Assembly: GCA_963932145.1 (NCBI GenBank)
Contig: OZ010586.1
Coordinates: 70,403,468-70,467,467 of the forward strand
Direction: 5' to 3'
Source of the DNA: Acanthosepion lycidas
Taxonomy: Eukaryota > Mollusca > Cephalopoda > Sepiida > Sepiidae
Length of the DNA: 64,000 bases
Shown: positions 52,680 to 63,059 of the stretch, one piece after another
Numbering within the stretch: the first letter of the stretch is position 1
Layout: the number at the start of each line of letters is the position of its first letter
Translations under genes and position numbers: made by a program
Notes under the pieces: generated by a model
The model's database searches: none
The model's input: only the letters and a program-made list of their open reading frames with translations
What the model was told of the DNA's origin: nothing

Positions 52680-53460
52680 TATTATTCTTCTATGTGCTGT
52701 GTTCCTTCAGTATTTTGGTGATCATGGCTCTCCACAACTTCCTGTCTTTTGTAGCTCTTAATAACTTTTGTCTTTTGGACATTTCTCCAAAACCCTGGTC
52801 CACCATCCATTCACTCAAACTCGTTAAGTAGGTTATGTGTTGTTTTCCTCTGTCCTGCTTGATTTCAATCTGTCCTGCGAGTATCAAATTTTCCAAGCTC
52901 CCTTTCCTCATTATGTGCCCTAGAAATTTCAACTCCTTCTTCCTTATGTTAAGTATAAGTGTCCTTTTTGTTCCCATTGTCTCTAGAATTTTATCATTCC
53001 TCACATGTTTGACTCATGATATTCTCAGCATCCTCCTGCAGAACCACATTTCCGTTGGTTCAAGTCTCTTCTTTATCTCTGAGGAGATTGTTCAGCATTC
53101 ACTGCTATATTGGAGGACTGAAATTATATAACAATTCAGTTCTTATTTTCTTTGTTTCTAATTGTTACACCGGCCTCCTAACACAAGGGAATTACACCGG
53201 TTCTAACTATATATAGTGCCAGTAATACCTACCCGGTGTGTGTAAGCAGCGACAGTACTACAACTGCCTAGCTGAGTAGTACCCGTTTCCTACCTTTGTA
53301 TCTGTGATGTTAAATACACTTGTTCCTTAAACCAACCTCGACTTGAGTTTCTTATTTTTACTATTGTGCCACGACACAACACTAATAAAACATTTCTGTT
53401 TCTTAATACTTTACTTAGCTTTTGGAAAGCATGGCTTTTAACAATGCTCTATTAATGGAC
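52680..53460 (-). mobile_element. RTE-type LINE 3' fragment, interrupted by a solo LTR
   Basis: Minus-strand frames give, from the right, AKSSVLRNRNVLLVLC-like sequence (53400-53440). After the LTR come ETKKI, CYIISVLQYSSEC-TISSEIKK (53075-53140), RLEPTEMWFCRRMLRIS (about 53020-53075) and MRNDKILETMGTKRTLILNI. The tail is RKKELKFLGHIMRKGSLENL (about 52870-52940), the HITYLTSLSEWMVDQGFGE stretch (about 52785-52850) and KLWRAMITKILKEHST at 52690. The C-terminal frame of 104 codons (52690-53004) is the best-preserved RTE tail in the window. Confidence 0.85.
53163..53381 (+). mobile_element. Solo LTR (LTR-retrotransposon fossil) within the RTE
   Basis: A 219-bp unit beginning TGTTACACCGG and ending CCACGACACAACA, flanked by a perfect CTAAT duplication (53158-53162 and 53382-53386). 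It contains an ACTATATATAGTGCC TATA-like box and GTTAAATACACTTG before the 3' end. The intact duplication and undisturbed LINE flanks make the boundaries secure. The undisrupted equivalent of the target is present at 2050-2070 in another RTE copy. No internal sequence remains. Confidence 0.85.
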
Positions 53461-53469
53461 CTAAATTAT

Positions 53470-55035
53470 TTTTTTTAATGTAAAAAGATCTTTTTTGGAA
53501 TAATTTTGGTTAAATTACAATTAGCTTCAGCAACTGTAATCAATACCTGTTGAATTATGCAGACTTCAAATTCAAGGAGAGCTATCAAGACAGATGATAT
53601 TAGGGAGGGCTGTGACAGATTCTTTAAAGCTGATTGAATGATTTGAAAAAGGCAATTTTTTTCATTCATATAACAGTATCTAACAGAAAATTTCTTTTTT
53701 TGTGTACATATAATGTAAAGAAACAAAAAAAAATGATCCATGTTTTTATTTATATTAAAAACATGGTAAATAAAATAAGAAGCAATGCTTTCAGTGAGAG
53801 AAAACAAGCCTTGCCTGACATGCTACTTTAGTGGATGATGTTAGCCATGAAGTATTTCAACTCTCACCCAATATCTTTACCATCCCCATCTCTTCTCTGC
53901 AAGTCATCCAATATATGGAGATTATAAAATCATTCAATTTCATTGGATTTCTTGTATTGGCCCTGTCAAGTGGCATCTGAGCAGACCTTGCAATTTCAGA
54001 GAGTATTCTGTCATTTTTCATTAGATATATTGACAAACAAAAATCTCCCATTTATTGTTATCTGTTCACCAAGCTAAAACCATTTTCACACTTTGCTGTG
54101 CATCTTACGTGGCTTCACAATGAAAACAAGTGGTGTGCAAAATGTTTCAGGCTTCTTTTCAAAAGTTAAGTAATACATTATTTTTGAAAAGATAATGTTG
54201 TAATATTATGGACTTAAATAGTCCTCTTGACACTGAATTTGACTATCATTTGCAAATGCAATTTAGTATTCATAGAAAAAAATTGGCTTGGATGGATAGA
54301 GATCAGTTGCATTTTTAACCCAGTTTTCCTTACATTAATCATTTATCTTCTAACAGAAGGAGAGTTTCTAACTAGTTAACTTGTGAGTGATCATAGAATG
54401 TAAGTTAAGCTTAGCTATTTGTTTACACTACTTTAATTATGATATCAATTTATAATATTTTTTATTTTCTTTGGATGTAATAGGGTTTTAAACACAACAT
54501 TATTATTATTATGATTATTATTATTCACACTATCTTAGTGCAAGGTTTTGCAAGATAATTCATATTCAAAGAAAAATATGTTAAGCTACAAAAAATAGTA
54601 TGTATGGGGGAGAGAAATTATATTTTTTTAAATTTGAAATTAAAACTCAAAAGAAAAATTATTGTTATAAAATGTGATTTTCTTTGTATTTTCTCAGTCC
54701 AGCAGTAGTCGTTAATCTCGCATATCGTATTCTGCCCCTCCCCTTTACTGCTTGGATACTTATATAGTCTCTATGCCTTAGCTATGCTAATTAGGCAGTC
54801 ATTAGCATATCACTACAAATATCTTATAGCAAAGTTTGAAAATTAAGATAATTATAAAATGATATTAATATAAAGTTTTAGAAGAAAACTTCTACACATT
54901 TTATTCAAAAGTATGTTAAAATACAAACAGAATTTTTAAAAATCTCAGTAGTAAGATATAAAAATCCTTTTATAAACAAAATTGATATAGTTTGATGATA
55001 TTAGTTAATATAAACCAATACAACCAATAAACAAT
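53470..55035. other. AT-rich spacer, nothing recognised
   Basis: No domain is seen in the 110-codon minus-strand frame at 53475-53807. A GC-richer patch at 54700-54790 (TAATCTCGCATATCGTATTC..) has no identified source. Confidence 0.4.
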
Positions 55036-55039
55036 TTAG

Positions 55040-55335
55040 TATTCTAATGATCTGAAGGAGCCTTTGTCATGTCCATAAAGAAATACGTAAATAAAAAATG
55101 AATTATACTGTCACCATGTCATCTCCATAAAAAATAGATAAAAATTAATTTAAATGTCAAAAATAGTTTAAAATAATTACCACAATTATAATTATCATTA
55201 ATTCACTTTTTCTAAACCAATAAAAATCAACCCCACTTTTCTCCTCTAAACACGCAAACATGTGACATTCTCCCTATCAAACAAGCAGTCAATATGGAAA
55301 GGCCATCAATATGTGTGTCAATGAAAATTTTGGCT
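55040..55335. repeat. Dispersed repeat, partner of 17660-17960
   Basis: Shares GATCTG, CATGTCCATAAA, AAACCAATAAAAATCAACCC-type, CCACTTTTCTCCTCTA and AACATGTGACATTCTCCC blocks with 17660-17960 in the same orientation. An internal CATGTC..CCATAAAAAATA repeat lengthens this copy. Confidence 0.6.
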
Positions 55336-55339
55336 ACTT

Positions 55340-56985
55340 TACTTGTTTCAGGCCATAATAGTAACAGTTATCTCTTAGCACTCAACAAAATTTGAGGTAA
55401 GAAAAATAAATTATCTGGACACTCATAACACATTTGTATAAAACAACATACAACAAAAACTGTATACACTTTACTTATTCTTTATTTTTCTGTCAGATTC
55501 CGATCTATATTTGACCCCAGACTCACAATTTTACTCAGTATTACCATCTCTCATTTCTCCAACATCACATAACAACCAGATGATAAATAAAACTCATTTT
55601 GTTGTTTCCATGTCTTACTGTTTCTCATTTTTACAAGTATTTTTGTATATATAAATGTTAGTTATTATAAATGTTAATTATTTACTCAGAGTTATAACTC
55701 CTCTACAGTATAAACAATGAATAACTAAGGTAATAATGATTTTGTTGCTTTATACACTGAACAATCACCAAAAGAAATTTTGCTAATGCTGAAATAAAAT
55801 GAAGTTATAATACAAGCTTTTGATATGAGAATAGCAAAGAAAGAAGCAAAATGGACATCATGCAAATAACTTGCCATATATAATCATATATAAGCTGATT
55901 TCATGTATAGTGCGACCCCTGAACTTTCTGGTATGAATTTTACCCCTCTCTCCACAAACAATTTACCTATGTACCCAAAATCTATGATTTTTAACCTCTT
56001 CAAAAAAATTACCTGTGTATAGTGCAAACATTTTTGACATAAAAACTGATCATAAAAACTCACACTATACTTAAGTATATATGGTGATGCATAATTTCTT
56101 CTTTATACATGACCATCTCAAAAATTAAAAACATTTTGGAATTACAAATGAATTAACTATGTATGTATCATGGGTCAACAGAGTAGTTAGGTTAGCCAGG
56201 TTTGTTTTGAAACACAGAAGCAAATAAAATAGAAAAAACATAGCTAAAGATTTCTTCAATATCATGTATTCTGAACTTTTTTTTTTCTCAAATTATACTT
56301 TTTGCACAAACTTGGCATCAATTTTAGGTTGATTGTTGGTTGCAGAAATATACAGCCCATGATGAATTGAATTTAGGCTTACCATATGTCCCAGTTTGGC
56401 CCAGGACTATCCCAGATTGAAAGGTCTATGCTGGTGATATAAACTATCAGTATTTGTCTTTGTGTGCCAACTCAGAAGCTTAAGAGATGTCAAGTGATGA
56501 AAATACTTCATTATACAAGAATTGTAAACATATAATAAAAATTAAAACCTGTTCTGGTTTGAGGTTTGAAAATATGTTAAACTTAAAATATTATTTCAAA
56601 TATTTTTTCTATGACAGACACATTCATTTTTATTCCAAGAGTATCTGAAAAAGGAGATCGGTAGAAAAAAGCTTCTTGAGTAAAATCAATGTCACCTTGG
56701 AGATAGAGCAGGCACATACCAAAGTTTTACCCAAGTGAATTATTAATATCTCTCCAGTATAAATTCAAATTTTTTGCTTAAACCAGTATTGGTAACTCAA
56801 ACAATTATTATAGGATTCATTCAAGTTTAACTTAATGTATTTTTTTAGAATCTAATAAATTCACTGAAAAACATTCAATTATAATTACAGAAATAATATG
56901 AACAAAAAAAAAATTGAATTTTAAATGTCAGAAAGAGATTTTTTAATATAATGAATATAAAGGCATATTTTATAAAATAATTATC
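55340..56985. other. AT-rich spacer, mostly unassigned
   Basis: 56378-56430 (TTACCATATGTCCCAGTTTG..) is less AT-rich and may be an old transposon end, but its partner was not found. Confidence 0.35.
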
Positions 56986-56987
56986 AG

Positions 56988-57075
56988 GGCTGACTCAAGG
57001 TAGTAGCAACTTGGGCAGTCGCCTGGGGTGACATCAAGGCCAAGGGCAACATCATGCCACCATGTGTTTGGCATC
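56988..57075. mobile_element. Possible hAT-like terminal fragment
   Basis: CAGGGCTGACTCAAGG followed by GGGCAGTCGCCTGGGGTGAC resembles ends of some hAT-type elements as I remember them. No opposite end or target duplication was found. Confidence 0.25.
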
Positions 57076-57179
57076 TTCCAAACAAAAAGGAAAAAATGTG
57101 AAAATAATAAATGAAATGAAATAAAAAGAACAAAATATTAAATTTCTTGAGTAGGGTAAAAGTCCTAAGAATTTAATTA

Positions 57180-57269
57180 TTAGGTTGGTGCAAAAATAAT
57201 GACGTAATAATGTCATTTTTTGACGTCAAGAAATGACATTATTACGTCATTATTTTTGCACCAACCTAA
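57180..57269. mobile_element. 90-bp palindromic MITE with MADE1/Hsmar1-like ends
   Basis: TA (57178-57179) and TA (57270-57271) flank a 90-bp unit that is its own complement except for one mismatched pair. The ends are TTAGGTTGGTGCAAAAATAA. The first 16 bases equal, from memory, those of Hsmar1/MADE1 mariner elements. The centre is TTGACGTCAA, which contains the full CRE octamer TGACGTCA, and each arm has ATGACGTAAT. A transcript would form an almost uninterrupted hairpin. No coding capacity; mobilised, when active, by a mariner transposase. Confidence 0.93.
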
Positions 57270-57703
57270 TACTTATGCTTTCTGTTATGATGCCATAATC
57301 AAACACCATAGTGGAAAAACAAATGAGCAGGCATTATTCTACATTTTCAGTTTTCTCCTTATGAAAATTTTATAAAATTATACTTGTAAATGGACTGATG
57401 TTCAGCTTACATAGAGTGCCAGCAATCCTATGGCTGGCCATGATAATTATATAAATGATTTAATAAATGGTTTCTTAAATTATGATAAACTTTACAAAAC
57501 TGTACTTCAAGAAATTCTACAAATATAGTGTTTTTAAAGAGACTTTAAATCTAAAGTTTCTAAGGAATTAATGGACTTTATTTTAATCTGACATTATTTT
57601 TTATTACTCTAAAGGTTATTTTCAGTGGATGCACATGTTTGAGTAGTTTGAGTAGCACATTTTTTTTTTACCAGTGTGAATTACATTTATCAGCTTACAT
57701 ATT

Positions 57704-57948
57704 TGTTATGATGTTGATTTGGGGTTAGTAGAGACAAACGCCAAATAACACGTAACAATAAAAGGGGTTTTAATAGGCTGGTAAAAAGGTACAGAAATCG
57801 CCTGAGTAGTCAATAACAAGCTCAGCTAAGAACTTCTCTGTCCCTCGGTCTTTTTTTCATGTCAACTGACATGCCACTATTTAAAGTCTTTGTTTACAGA
57901 CGCAGATAAGTTCATCTTCAAGAGGGGGGGTAGGTTTCCGACACAACA
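57704..57948 (-). mobile_element. Solo LTR (LTR-retrotransposon fossil)
   Basis: A 245-bp unit flanked by perfect ATATT duplications (57699-57703 and 57949-57953). On the minus strand it begins TGTTGTGTCGG and ends ATCATAACA, with TATA-like CTTTAAATAG and a polyadenylation-like CTATTAAAACCCC / TTTATTG region in the expected order. On the plus strand its end (GACACAACA) equals that of the LTR at 53163-53381, but the bodies do not match. Fossil with no internal region. Confidence 0.8.
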
Positions 57949-57976
57949 ATATTCAAGAGACTTAATAAAGGAGAAT

Positions 57977-58467
57977 TGGTTGGTTGATTTTGTTTAACAG
58001 CATATCAATTAATATCCGTTATTTAATTTTGAAATCTAATTATTTTGAACACAATTTTATATATTTTGAATGCAATTATATGCCTTCAGCTACAGATAAA
58101 ATGTATTGTTGGTCATTTTTTCTATAAAATATTTTGTTGGTAATTCTACTATAAAATGTATTGATGGTCAGTTTTCTTTAAAATTGTAATGTTAGTAATT
58201 TTACTGTAAATATGTATTTTTGGTATTTTTTTTGTATAAAAATGTATTGCTGATATTTTTACTATAAAAATGTATTTTTATACTTTCATAGTGTTTGTAT
58301 TTGTTTGAAGGTTCACTATTTACCCATAGCTTGGATCTTAACAGGTGCTACCACCCTGAGTCAGGATGGACCTGGGAACAACAGCAGTTAAGAGTGGTTC
58401 CACGCTCCACAAACCCTCCAATCTCCCAATCAGAGGTTTGCTGCTGGATATCATCATACCCAGGACT
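57977..58467 (-). mobile_element. Family M retroposon, copy 5
   Basis: It opens TTGGTTGATTTTGTTTAACA (tail side) and carries about six units of the TAAAATGTATTG.TGGTAATT type. The body follows with GGTGCTACCACCCTGAGTCA, AGAGTGGTTCCACGCTCC and AATCAGAGGTTTGCTGCTGG, ending CATACCCAGGAC. Flanks show an imperfect duplication (AATAAAGGAGAA against AATAAAGAGGAGAA). Confidence 0.75.
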
Positions 58468-58484
58468 AAATAAAGAGGAGAAAA

Positions 58485-59485
58485 TTTTCATTAAGTCTCT
58501 TGAATGAGTAGACGTAAAGATATAATTTGCAGTTTCAAAAACAGAGTGCCTACTCAAACATGTATATCCATGAAAAATAATGTTTAGAGTAATAAGTATT
58601 CATAATGTGATAATCTGAAATATTTTTATTTGGTTGTTGTAATGAATTTTTGAGGGTTGATAAGTTTGGTAAACAAAATTATGCACAGTGTTATGTTGTA
58701 CAGCCTCTAAAAATAAAATGTGATAAAAATTTGTTTGGGTTGTTATTTTTCTTACAAGAGGCACAAAAGGTAAACGTGACAAAAAACATTGCCATAATAA
58801 ATATATAATAATATAAATTATAATTATGTAAATAAAACATCACCATAATAATTAATGTAACATGCAAAAACATCAATAAAACTAGATTAGTCATAGAAGA
58901 CTTCTGAAGAAAATTTTAATAATGTTTTTTTTTTTTGTTCAAATTAAAATATTTTTTTAAATAATTAAAAACATGCAGACTAGGACAACATTACAAAATG
59001 GTAGTCAAAACATTTGTAATAAAAAATTATCTACTCTACTAAAATGAACTTGTTCATGCATACTAATTTACCGTTAACTGGTCTGTGTCACCCAAGGTAC
59101 AAGGTAAATGGTTGTCCGACTGGAATTACAATAATAAAAATTGGCAATAGTAAAACGCTATGTATAACAATAATACTAAATTTTGGTACTTTTCTGTCCT
59201 ACCCTGGAATAAAAGAATGATTGAAAAAGTAAACATTTATAAAAAAAGTATCTGAAATTAAAGAGTCTTTAAAGATTTTCAAGCAAACAAGCAAATTAAA
59301 TTAAGGTTCCTCTTGAGGATTTAAGTCTGATTTAATGGTTTTATAATATTACAAGTTGCAATAAATTTTTGTATATTCATTATTACATGGAGCAAAAGGT
59401 GTTTCATCATTTTCACCTGTTACATAAAAAATTGCCAGCTTCCTTTTTGAACTTAAATGAAAAGTTTTCCTTTTTTTTTCTTTGA
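58485..59485. other. AT-rich spacer, nothing recognised
   Basis: No frame, motif or repeat family was supported. Confidence 0.4.
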
Positions 59486-59500
59486 TTTTTTTCTTCAGGT

Positions 59501-59921
59501 TGTTGGTTCATTGGTTTTTAGCACCGTATCTATGGATTATTTAATGCCAAAATCTTTGCAAATCAAAAATTTTGAAAAGAATTTTGTGGCTTTAACTAAA
59601 TATATTTTGAATGAAATTGCATGCCTTCAACTACAGATAGAATGTAGTGTTGGTCATTTTGCTATAAAATGCATTGTTGGTTATTCTATTATAAAATGTA
59701 TTGTTGCTAATTTTTTTATATAAAAATATATTGCTGATATTTTTACTATGAAAATGTATTTTTATACTTTCATAGTGTTTTGTTTAAGGGTTCACTATTA
59801 GCCCATAGCTAGTACCCTAACAGGTGCTATCACCCTATTTCATGGTGGACCTGGAAACAACAACAATTAAGACATGGTCCCATGCTCCTCAAAACCTCCA
59901 ATCTCCTGATCAGAGGCCATG
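59501..59921 (-). mobile_element. Family M retroposon, copy 6, with 14-bp TSD
   Basis: Flanked by TTTTTTCTTCAGGT at 59487-59500 and 59922-59935. It contains TTTAATGCCAAAATCTTTGC, minisatellite units (ATAAAATG.ATTGTTGGT), GGTGCTATCACCC and TTAAGACATGGTCCCATGCT. It ends at CAGAGGCCATG, lacking the GTAGTTTATCGTCATACCC segment found in copies 3, 4 and 5. This is the pattern expected of 5' truncation. Confidence 0.82.
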
Positions 59922-60189
59922 TTTTTTCTTCAGGTAGATTTTATTTAAAATTTTTCTTAAATGTTTACATATTTCAGATTAATATAATTTCATTTTTTTT
60001 TAACAATAGAAGTATAATATATTTACTAGTAATGAAAGTTCTCAACCTGACCCATTTTCCAACATCTAACCAAATGACTAGCCAATCCCTGGTGCAGATG
60101 CCTGCTCAGACACATTTGTGTTTGTTCAACAATCACAGAAACCCCTGTGGTTTATAATACTATTATGCTGAACAGACCTTACTTACAGT

Positions 60190-60500
60190 TACTTGGGAAA
60201 TTTTCTATTTTTAAAAGACTTTCAGCACACCACTCCTATTGTTAAACAAGGTGAGGTTGATGACTGGGGAAAGATGTTTGATGTACAGGGCCTATCTTAT
60301 AATGAAAAGAAAATAACAGCAAAAAACAAAATCCCCTTGAAAATGGCTAAGGAAGTGACCCAAAGTACTTGGGGTAATGGACGATTTGGACAATTTTTGT
60401 ACTCTCTTACTCCCAAATGGAAAAATGTAAGAATGCTGGAAAACTAAAAAAAAAAAAATTAATAAAATTTTCCTTGTCTATCACATTTAACAAAATATGC
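60190..60500 (+). mobile_element. Penelope-like 3'-region fragment
   Basis: It shares with 63430-63580 CTTGAAAATGGCTAA, ATTTGGACA.TTTTT and the terminal TTTTCCTTGTCTATCACATT blocks. An 84-codon frame (60193-60447) covers it, but the similarity is to non-coding 3' sequence, so it is not called as a gene. Confidence 0.45.
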
Positions 60501-60779
60501 TAAAAAGAAAGGTTGCTGTCCAATCACAGGGTGTTAAGTTAGGATTCCTAGTTGGTCACTCACATAAAATCACACACACACACATATATTAAATGGGTAT
60601 GACCATCATTGGCAAGTTTGATCAATGAGTTTAGTTCTTGTGAGAATAGTATTATTATTTATTTATCCATTTACTTTTATGGCATTTAAAGTGTGTATGT
60701 TAGTGTGTGTTCACATATGAACAATTAAGAAGCAGCATACAAAAACCTGGGTTTCTACCATGGACCATTTATTCTATTT

Positions 60780-61340
60780 TTTTCATATATACTATAATGA
60801 AACAAAGTTCTCAATATATCTCAGGTATGTCCATTTTCTTTTTCTAGTACATAAATTAGGGTAGTTAAGGATAAGGATCATTATAATGGTTGAGCTCAGG
60901 TCACCCTAGTGCTGAGTTGGAATGGCCAAAGAAAGGTTGTAATTCATTGGTAGTTATAATGGCTGAGCTTAGGTCAACTATTCACTGAGTTGGAACGACC
61001 AATATAAAATTTCTCTTACTTTATCGGTGGAGTTTCGGCAAAACATATGCACATGCTATGCATTGGAAAGTGGAACAGAGTTTCTTTTTCTAACCCCGAA
61101 GTTCAGGCCAGTCATGATAAACATGGTTATAATAGTCGACCTCAAGTCAGCCTTGTGCTAAGTTGGAATGACCAAAGAAAAGGTTGATTGGCTTCAAAGG
61201 CTGAGGTTTGGGAAGACATGTAAGAACATTATGTGTTAGAAAGTGGAAAAGAGAGTTTAGTCACCAATGGCTACATACTGGAGCAAGAGGGAGAAAGAGA
61301 AAGACGAAGGAATATTTGTCTTTTGCTAGACTTAAACTGA
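60780..61340 (+). repeat. Dispersed repeat with about three tandem internal units
   Basis: GGTTGAGCTCAGGTCACC..GTGCTGAGTTGGAATGACCAA-type blocks occur near 60890, 60960 and 61130. The third is separated from the second by a CATTGGAAAGTGGAACAGAG stretch. The single-unit relative is at 50030-50290. Confidence 0.62.
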
Positions 61341-61525
61341 GTCACCTAATGGACATATGGCAAAGACAAATGGGGTAATAAAATTTGTTTCTTTTATTAT
61401 TAGCATCACAGGAAAATGTATTTCTTTTCTTTTATTATTCATTATTATTAATTTATTTATTGGCATTATTTAATTTTCCTACACTCTAATTCTATTCCAT
61501 TTTATTATGAATATATTATTCACTA

Positions 61526-61897
61526 CAGTTCAAAAGTTTGAGGCCACTCCTGGTAAGCTTTCAAATAGGCCCCAAAAGTAGTTGTTTAGTACTATAAAAT
61601 TATTATACATAGTTAAAAAAGTGAGACATGATTTTTTTATCAGAAATTTTATTATGACAAAAAGAAAAAAAAGCATTTTATGATTACATTTTGCTCTTGT
61701 CAGAATATCGTCCCTTCATCTTGATTACTGCAGCACAAATTTTTGGCATTCATTGCAAAAGTTTCTCAAAGTATAAGTTTGATAATTGATTCCATTCTTT
61801 TTTCAGTGACTCTAAATGCTCTTTTTCATTTTTTCCTCACTCTTCTGTCAAGTTCATCCCATGCTAATTCTGGGGGTAGCTTTAAACATTTCAACTA
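61526..61897 (-). mobile_element. Tc1-like deletion derivative, copy 2 (opposite to 38411-38727)
   Basis: The left end is CAGTTCAAAAGTTTGAGGCC after TA. The right end is worn but matches TAGTTGAAATGTTTAAAGCT, and then TA. On the minus strand frames give HGMNLTEE, KNEKEHLESLKKEWNQLSNL, YFEKLLQ and MPKICAAVIKMKGRYSDKSK, the C-terminus of a Tc1 transposase. It matches copy 1 closely over the first half and retains about 100 more bases of the ORF end. Confidence 0.82.
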
Positions 61898-61899
61898 TA

Positions 61900-61902
<3 letters not shown>

Positions 61903-61930
<28 letters not shown>

Positions 61931-61950
61931 ATGTGTGTGTGTGTGTGTTT
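61903..61950. repeat. (TA)n(TG)n microsatellite
   Basis: A TA run followed by TG, lying between a Tc1-like and a mariner-like element. Confidence 0.95.
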
Positions 61951-61978
61951 GTGAGAATATGATATATACATTTTTATA

Positions 61979-62438
61979 CAGGGTGTCGTAGAAATACCTC
62001 CCATATTTTAAACTGTCACCTATGTAGTGCCAGTAAACTTAGGCAAGTGCCAATGCTGCTTTTATCTAGCTAATGTCATACCATTTTTATTTTCAGATAC
62101 CATCAGTTACAATCATGGCTTGGACCGGTGCACACCATGCATTTGCAATTGAAATGTTTGTTTTTTTTAATATTGGTGAATCTGCAATTTCATGTTAGAT
62201 TGGAATGATGGTGTTCTGGATAGAAAATCAATACTTCTATGGGTTGAAAATTTCAGGGCCACAGATTCAACACTTAAAAGAAAACCACCTGGAAACCTTG
62301 AAGTGATCAAAATAACAGCTCATGGAAAACTTTAGATATCATCTAGAACAGTGTATGGTGAAATAAATTTTTTAATAACAGTTATCTTAGTCTTTTTGTC
62401 ATCCTTTAAAATGTGGGTAGCATTACTGCTACACCCTG
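61979..62438 (+). mobile_element. Mariner-like element, internally deleted
   Basis: A 460-bp unit between TA dinucleotides (61977-61978 and 62439-62440). Its ends are CAGGGTGTCGTAGAAATACC and the complement of CAGGGTGTAGCAGTAATGCT. From 62115 frames give MAWTGAHHAFAIEMFFFFN, IGESAISC, DRKSILLWVENFRATDSTLK and RKPPGNLE, the N-terminal DNA-binding part of a mariner-type transposase. The catalytic region is missing and the ORF passes directly to the 3' end (ATAACAGTTATCTTAGTCTT). Confidence 0.82.
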
Positions 62439-62539
62439 TATATCAGAAAAATTTAGGCAAAGTAGAAACAAATTTTGTTACACATTTCATCTAATGAAGT
62501 CCTAGCAATTTTTAATTCATTTGCCTGATTAAGATGACA

Positions 62540-62550
62540 CACACACACAC

Positions 62551-62620
<70 letters not shown>

Positions 62621-62635
62621 TACATACACATACAC
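62540..62635. repeat. (CA)n(TA)n(CA)n compound microsatellite
   Basis: CA-type, TA and CA-type runs follow each other, forming a self-complementary AT core. Confidence 0.93.
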
Positions 62636-62805
62636 AGATAGTAATCCATTGGTCTAATTGAGGCAAGTCCTATTAACACAAAATAGAATTTGAAATATGT
62701 TAAAACTGACTCACAAAGAGCACTCAATGTTTATTTTCATTAAACAGAGTAAAATTTTCATTAGAAATTGAAATTAAGATACTATTAATGACTATTTTCC
62801 CCTAC

Positions 62806-62900
62806 GAATTTTAATTTCAAAATTCACAGGATTTTCAAACTGTTGCATTTGCATTTTACAAACAGTCTGAAAAATCCTGTGAATCTTGAAATTAAAATTC
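62806..62900. repeat. 95-base hairpin, pre-miRNA-like or foldback element
   Basis: The left arm 62806-62844 (GAATTTTAATTTCAAAATTC then ACAGGATTTTCAAACTGTT) pairs with 62861-62900, with two A-C mispairs, one bulged base and a 16-base loop. Arm and loop lengths fit an animal pre-miRNA, but also a small MITE. Flanks carry no TA pair at the arm ends. Confidence 0.7.
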
Positions 62901-63059
62901 TAATTCTCAGGAAAGTTTATATTTAGGTAGCAATCCTTCTTTCATGCACATTTCATTGAATGTAACAGACAAGTTGCTTTTAGTTTTTCATACAATTTCT
63001 CATGCAATCTAATCATTTTTTTCTTTTCAGATGATAAATTAAATATGTAAATGTCCATT

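Noticed and set aside
60193-60447. 84-codon open frame with methionine start
   Set aside because: The matching sequence at 63430-63580 is non-coding 3' sequence of a Penelope-like remnant and shows no codon-level conservation.
62453-62727. Minus-strand frames of 60-71 codons with Tyr-Ile and Cys-Val runs
   Set aside because: They are translations of the (TA)n and (CA)n runs.
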